Assembly: GCF_020217025.1 (NCBI RefSeq) | Contig: NZ_JAIWOF010000080.1 | Coordinates: 1 to 10,000, forward strand | Direction of reading: 5' to 3' | Source: Flavobacterium sp. | GTDB lineage: Bacteria > Bacteroidota > Bacteroidia > Flavobacteriales > Flavobacteriaceae | Length of the DNA: 10,000 nt | Shown here: positions 7,861 through 10,000 of the stretch, one piece after another | Layout: each line of letters opens with the position of its first letter | Position numbering within the stretch: the stretch's first letter is position 1 | Made by a program: the position numbers and the translations under genes | Notes under the pieces: generated by a model | Databases searched by the model: none | What the model was told of the DNA's origin: nothing | Seen by the model: only the letters and a program-made list of their open reading frames with translations

Positions 7861-8415
7861 ATGATGAAAATGAAATCAAAAATCGGTTTTTTAATAGCGC
7901 TAACTGTAATATTATCTTCAATTGTTTATTTTTATTCAAGATCTAAAAGTGCTACTTTGCCAGATCCAATTTTAATTAATTTTGAAAAACAAAAAGTGGC
8001 TAGCTTTTCTGATTTTTGGAGTATTTATGACAAAGATGGTAGTGAGGTTTCTTTTAAGAAATTTAAGAAAAAGGTATTGTTTATTTGTTATGTCTCAACA
8101 AAATCTGAGGAAAGTTTAAAGCAATTGGAATCTTTGAAAAAAGTCTATGACGATTATAAAACAAAAATGGATTTTTTGTTACTATCAAATGATAATCAAA
8201 CTAAAATGATTCATTATTTAGATGATAATGAGTACTATTTTCCTTTGTACTTTTATTTAAGTGAACCGCCAAAAGAATTTGAGGTTAAGAAATTACCACA
8301 ATCTTATCTAATTAGCAAAAAAGGAAGAATTCTTGTAGATATTAATGAAGCTGTAAATTGGGATTCTAAAGAGTTTAGAAAAGTTCTAGATGGATTAATC
8401 TCTTCTCCAAAATAA
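7861..8415 (+). CDS. Membrane-anchored thioredoxin-fold protein lacking CXXC
   Basis: The protein has 184 residues with one N-terminal helix (~8-25, IGFLIALTVILSSIVYFY). This anchors a domain that should face the periplasm. FWSIYDKDGSEVSFKKF followed by KKVLFICYVS (71-80) matches the opening of TlpA/ResA-type thioredoxins, where the substrate segment leads into the first core strand. KKLPQSYLISKKGRILVD (143-160) matches the cis-proline strand, with P146. Where the redox CXXC should follow the first strand, the sequence is STKSEES, and the only Cys is C76 within the strand. A disulfide exchange role is therefore unlikely. The fold may serve binding, structure or another chemistry. The gene starts 37 nt after pccB and could be read from that operon, although its AT-rich codon use differs. 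Starts at 7861, 7864 and 7870 are all possible. No specific function can be assigned. Confidence 0.7.
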   Translation: MMKMKSKIGFLIALTVILSSIVYFYSRSKSATLPDPILINFEKQKVASFSDFWSIYDKDGSEVSFKKFKKKVLFICYVSTKSEESLKQLESLKKVYDDYKTKMDFLLLSNDNQTKMIHYLDDNEYYFPLYFYLSEPPKEFEVKKLPQSYLISKKGRILVDINEAVNWDSKEFRKVLDGLISSPK

Positions 8416-8435
8416 TAGCTTTTTTTTCAGATTTT

Positions 8436-8486
8436 TAAAACCATTCCACAACTTTTTACTTTTAAAGAGGTTGTGGAGTGGTTTTA
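8436..8486. terminator. Bidirectional terminator between convergent genes
   Basis: AAAACCATTCCACAAC (8437-8452) pairs with GTTGTGGAGTGGTTTT (8470-8485). The 16-bp stem has a single T-G wobble and is extended by one pair at 8436/8486, with a 17-nt loop. A-runs and T-runs flank both sides, so it can stop the plus-strand transcript that ends at 8415 and the minus-strand transcript. Its right arm contains the stop codon of the minus-strand gene (TTA at 8484-8486). Confidence 0.85.
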
Positions 8487-9092
8487 TTGTTTTATCATGA
8501 TAAAATTTGCTCCAATTTCAATTATTGGATTTGCATGACCCGTTGTTGGATCTCCTTCAACCCTTGCTGGAGGTGGTGTGCCCCATTTATATACTTCTAA
8601 CGCAGGTTGGCCATTAATAACTATTAATCTTAAGTTTAAGTCTGCCCCCCAGCGACTTATTGGCTCTACAAGTGATAATTGTAGCCTTTTTTCATTTGGA
8701 TTGCAATAATTACACTTAGGGATGTTGTGATTTTCTAAAATACTATTGCCGTCTATTTTATGAGCTATTTGCATAGGGTAATTTGTATTAAAGTTGTTTA
8801 GAGTGTTTATTTTTTCTACTCCATTTTTAATGTATTGGTATTCGCCTACGATTAAATCTTCAAACGAATTGTTGATAAAAGGAGCTCTAATTACTTTTCG
8901 TAACTTAATTTTTAATGTATCTGTAGGACTGCTATATACCCAAGTACCTACATAAGGGTCAAGTAAGTTATTAATGTCTTTATAGTAGGCACCATTAAGT
9001 CTTGTGCCATTCATGTCTTCAATATTTATAATTTGTGAAAACATATTTAAGCTACTAAGCATAAATATAAGTGCTAATATTTTTTTTATCAT
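8484..9092 (-). CDS. Secreted protein of unknown function, paralog A (DUF6705-like)
   Basis: I place the start at the ATG at 9092, giving 202 residues. A longer frame reaching back to 9176 would put 28 residues before the signal peptide and would cross a terminator and part of the neighbouring paralog. MIKKILALIFMLSSLNMFSQ is a signal peptide, probably cleaved before Gln20 as is common in this phylum. The mature part begins IINIEDMNGTRLNGAYYKD, then has GTWVYSS..DTLKIKLRK, FEDLIVGEYQYIKNGVEKIN and a CNYC pair (C127, C130) before NPNEKR. This layout is shared throughout with the upstream gene. It recalls the Bacteroidota family named DUF6705, an assignment from memory without a search. No catalytic motif, lipobox or type IX sorting domain is evident, so it is likely periplasmic or surface-exposed. 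The function is unknown. Confidence 0.8.
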   Translation of the reverse strand: MIKKILALIFMLSSLNMFSQIINIEDMNGTRLNGAYYKDINNLLDPYVGTWVYSSPTDTLKIKLRKVIRAPFINNSFEDLIVGEYQYIKNGVEKINTLNNFNTNYPMQIAHKIDGNSILENHNIPKCNYCNPNEKRLQLSLVEPISRWGADLNLRLIVINGQPALEVYKWGTPPPARVEGDPTTGHANPIIEIGANFIMIKQ

Positions 9093-9104
9093 AAATAAAT
9101 ATAC

Positions 9105-9145
9105 AAAAAAAGCAACAACGACTTTACAATTAAAAGCCGTTGTTG
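9105..9145 (-). terminator. Rho-independent terminator of paralog B
   Basis: Read on the minus strand, CAACAACG pairs with CGTTGTTG (9138-9145 with 9113-9120). After one mismatch, CTTT pairs with AAAG around a 7-nt loop, and a run of seven T follows (9111-9105). It lies 6 nt after the stop codon of the gene ending at 9152. It ends only 12 nt before the start codon of paralog A, which leaves little room for a separate leader. Confidence 0.75.
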
Positions 9146-9151
9146 AAAGGT

Positions 9152-9748
9152 TTATTGTTTTATTAAAGTGTACCATCCATAGGGTATGGTTACATCAGGA
9201 ATTACATCACCATCTCTCTTTCTAACTCCGTTATATCCTATAAATATTTTTATTGCTTCTTGCCCTGAAACTGTTGTTTTCTTTAACATCATGTAGCCTG
9301 CTCTAATTATAAGGTGATCTACATATCCTACAAAAACTCTTTTTTCGCCCGGAGCACAATCAGTACAATTTAACCTTAAAGGATTGGTTATTATGACAGC
9401 TCCAGAAATAGTGTGTTTTCTATTGTTATTGTAATTTGTATTTATATTTGGTAATGTGTTTATTTTTATATTTCCGTTTTTAACATATTTTACTTCTCCA
9501 ATTAAAAAATCTTCATAATATCTACCTATATGTTGTAATGTTTTTTTGCGTAATTCAATTTTTAATGTGTCTAAGCCGTTTGAATATAGCCATACACCTT
9601 CATAGTTGTTTAAAATGTTATTAGTGTCTTTATAATATGCACCATCTTGTCTATAGCCATCTTCATCTTCAATATTAATGATAGGACTTTGAGCCTTGCA
9701 ATTAATTGAAAGCAATAGTACAACAAGTATGGTTAAGTTTTTTATCAT
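9152..9748 (-). CDS. Secreted protein of unknown function, paralog B (DUF6705-like)
   Basis: This 198-residue protein opens with the signal peptide MIKNLTILVVLLLSINCKAQ, probably cleaved next to Gln20. C17 lies near the end of the hydrophobic stretch, but SINC is a poor lipobox, so a lipoprotein is less likely. The mature region parallels paralog A: IINIEDEDGYRQDGAYYKDT, GVWLYSNGLDTLKIELRKK, YYEDFLIGEVKYVKNG, KINTLPNINTNY, and a CTDC pair (C128, C131) followed by APGEKR. Both proteins end in IKQ. The shared CXXC could form a disulfide or bind metal. The C-terminal thirds diverge more. The genes are tandem on the same strand, 59 bp apart, and share 19 nt around their start codons, consistent with duplication. 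The DUF6705 resemblance is from memory, and no function is known to me. Confidence 0.8.
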   Translation of the reverse strand: MIKNLTILVVLLLSINCKAQSPIINIEDEDGYRQDGAYYKDTNNILNNYEGVWLYSNGLDTLKIELRKKTLQHIGRYYEDFLIGEVKYVKNGNIKINTLPNINTNYNNNRKHTISGAVIITNPLRLNCTDCAPGEKRVFVGYVDHLIIRAGYMMLKKTTVSGQEAIKIFIGYNGVRKRDGDVIPDVTIPYGWYTLIKQ

Positions 9749-9882
9749 AAATAAATTGAAGAAGAAAATTTTCTTTAGTTACTTTTTTAAACAATTTTAA
9801 CAAATAAATGAAACTTTTTTGAATGTGTTGTTGTAGTTTTTCTACACATTTTTATTAAAATTTCATTTAATTAAACGGTTAC
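9749..9882. other. AT-rich intergenic region upstream of paralog B
   Basis: I see no gene here. It should hold the minus-strand promoter of the gene starting at 9748. A perfect 14-bp palindrome, AAGAAAATTTTCTT (9762-9775), lies just upstream of the start. TGTAG/CTACA around a T5 loop (9832-9846) makes a small hairpin, flanked by AATGTG and CACATT, which are also complementary. On the minus strand a TTTG is followed after 19 nt by TAACTAAA, only a partial match to the TAnnTTTG promoter box. Confidence 0.4.
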
Positions 9883-9912
9883 AAAAAAAGCCCCTAGTTT
9901 TCACTAAGAGCT
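9883..9912 (-). terminator. Rho-independent terminator of the right-edge gene
   Basis: On the minus strand, AGCTCTTAGT pairs with ACTAGGGGCT (ten pairs, two of them G-U) around a GAAA tetraloop. A run of seven T (9889-9883) follows. It lies 22 nt past the TAG stop at 9935-9937 and belongs to the partial gene at the right edge. Confidence 0.8.
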
Positions 9913-9934
9913 TTTCAAATTTTGAAACTATCTA

Positions 9935-10000
9935 CTAATAGTAGCTATATCTTCTAACTTTAGCAATGTATTTCGCTAAACGAATAACTTGGTGGCTGTA
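9935..10000 (-). CDS. gap: Glyceraldehyde-3-phosphate dehydrogenase, C-terminal end (partial)
   Basis: The last 21 codons and the TAG stop of a minus-strand gene enter from the right edge. The peptide reads YSHQVIRLAKYIAKVRRYSY plus a final Y. It resembles the end of GAPDH, where the conserved WYDNExGYS is followed by a helix of the type xxVxxLAxxI; only the YS of that motif is inside the window. The role would be glycolytic or gluconeogenic oxidation of glyceraldehyde 3-phosphate with NAD and phosphate in the cytoplasm. The strong terminator just downstream fits a highly expressed housekeeping gene. Because only 21 residues are visible, the identification is likely but not certain. Confidence 0.6.
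   Translation of the reverse strand, partial: YSHQVIRLAKYIAKVRRYSYY

Noticed and set aside
9093..9176. 28-residue N-terminal extension of paralog A
   Set aside because: It would put non-signal sequence ahead of a clear signal peptide, and it crosses both a terminator and the end of paralog B. The paralog itself starts at the equivalent MIK.
8484..9748. Toxin-immunity or type IX secretion cargo pair
   Set aside because: Both proteins have signal peptides and the same layout, so they are paralogs rather than a toxin with its partner. No C-terminal sorting domain or nuclease/peptidase motif is seen.

Overview
The window looks like a piece of a Flavobacterium-type genome (phylum Bacteroidota). 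It is AT-rich, its start codons lack Shine-Dalgarno sequences and sit behind A-rich leaders, and its proteins have a Flavobacteriia character. Examples are signal peptides ending next to Gln, a split acyl-CoA carboxylase, and a CHASE4-type hybrid kinase. All clearly recognisable genes are chromosomal. I see no phage, insertion sequence, CRISPR array, tRNA or rRNA.

Layout, left to right. (1) 1-2016, plus strand: a large B12-binding-type radical SAM protein whose 5' end lies outside the window; the left edge also carries a short heptamer repeat. (2) 2105-4213, plus: a membrane hybrid sensor histidine kinase (two membrane helices, CHASE4-like sensor, HisKA, HATPase, receiver) with no DNA-binding partner nearby. 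(3) 4303-7823, plus: a three-gene acyl-CoA carboxylase operon of biotin carrier protein, biotin carboxylase and carboxyltransferase, most likely a propionyl-CoA carboxylase. The carrier and carboxylase genes are 1 nt apart, and a flavobacterial-type promoter precedes the first gene. (4) 7861-8415, plus: a membrane-anchored thioredoxin-fold protein that has lost its CXXC motif. (5) A strong bidirectional terminator at 8436-8486 separates the plus-strand block from the minus-strand genes. (6) 8484-9092 and 9152-9748, minus: tandem paralogs encoding small secreted proteins of unknown function, each followed by a terminator hairpin. (7) 9935-10000, minus: the last 21 codons of what looks like glyceraldehyde-3-phosphate dehydrogenase, with its terminator at 9883-9912.

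How the genes work together: only the carboxylase trio forms an obvious functional unit. It would carboxylate propionyl-CoA (or another short acyl-CoA) to methylmalonyl-CoA, with the biotin carrier moving CO2 between the two catalytic subunits. The other genes appear to be independent neighbours.

Nothing here is a convincing new multi-gene system. The points most worth a second look are the CX4CX2C cluster motif of the radical SAM protein, the split and reordered carboxylase architecture, an inverted repeat whose right arm covers the start of the carboxylase operon, the CXXC-less thioredoxin-like protein, and the secreted paralog pair with its terminator set almost against the next start codon.
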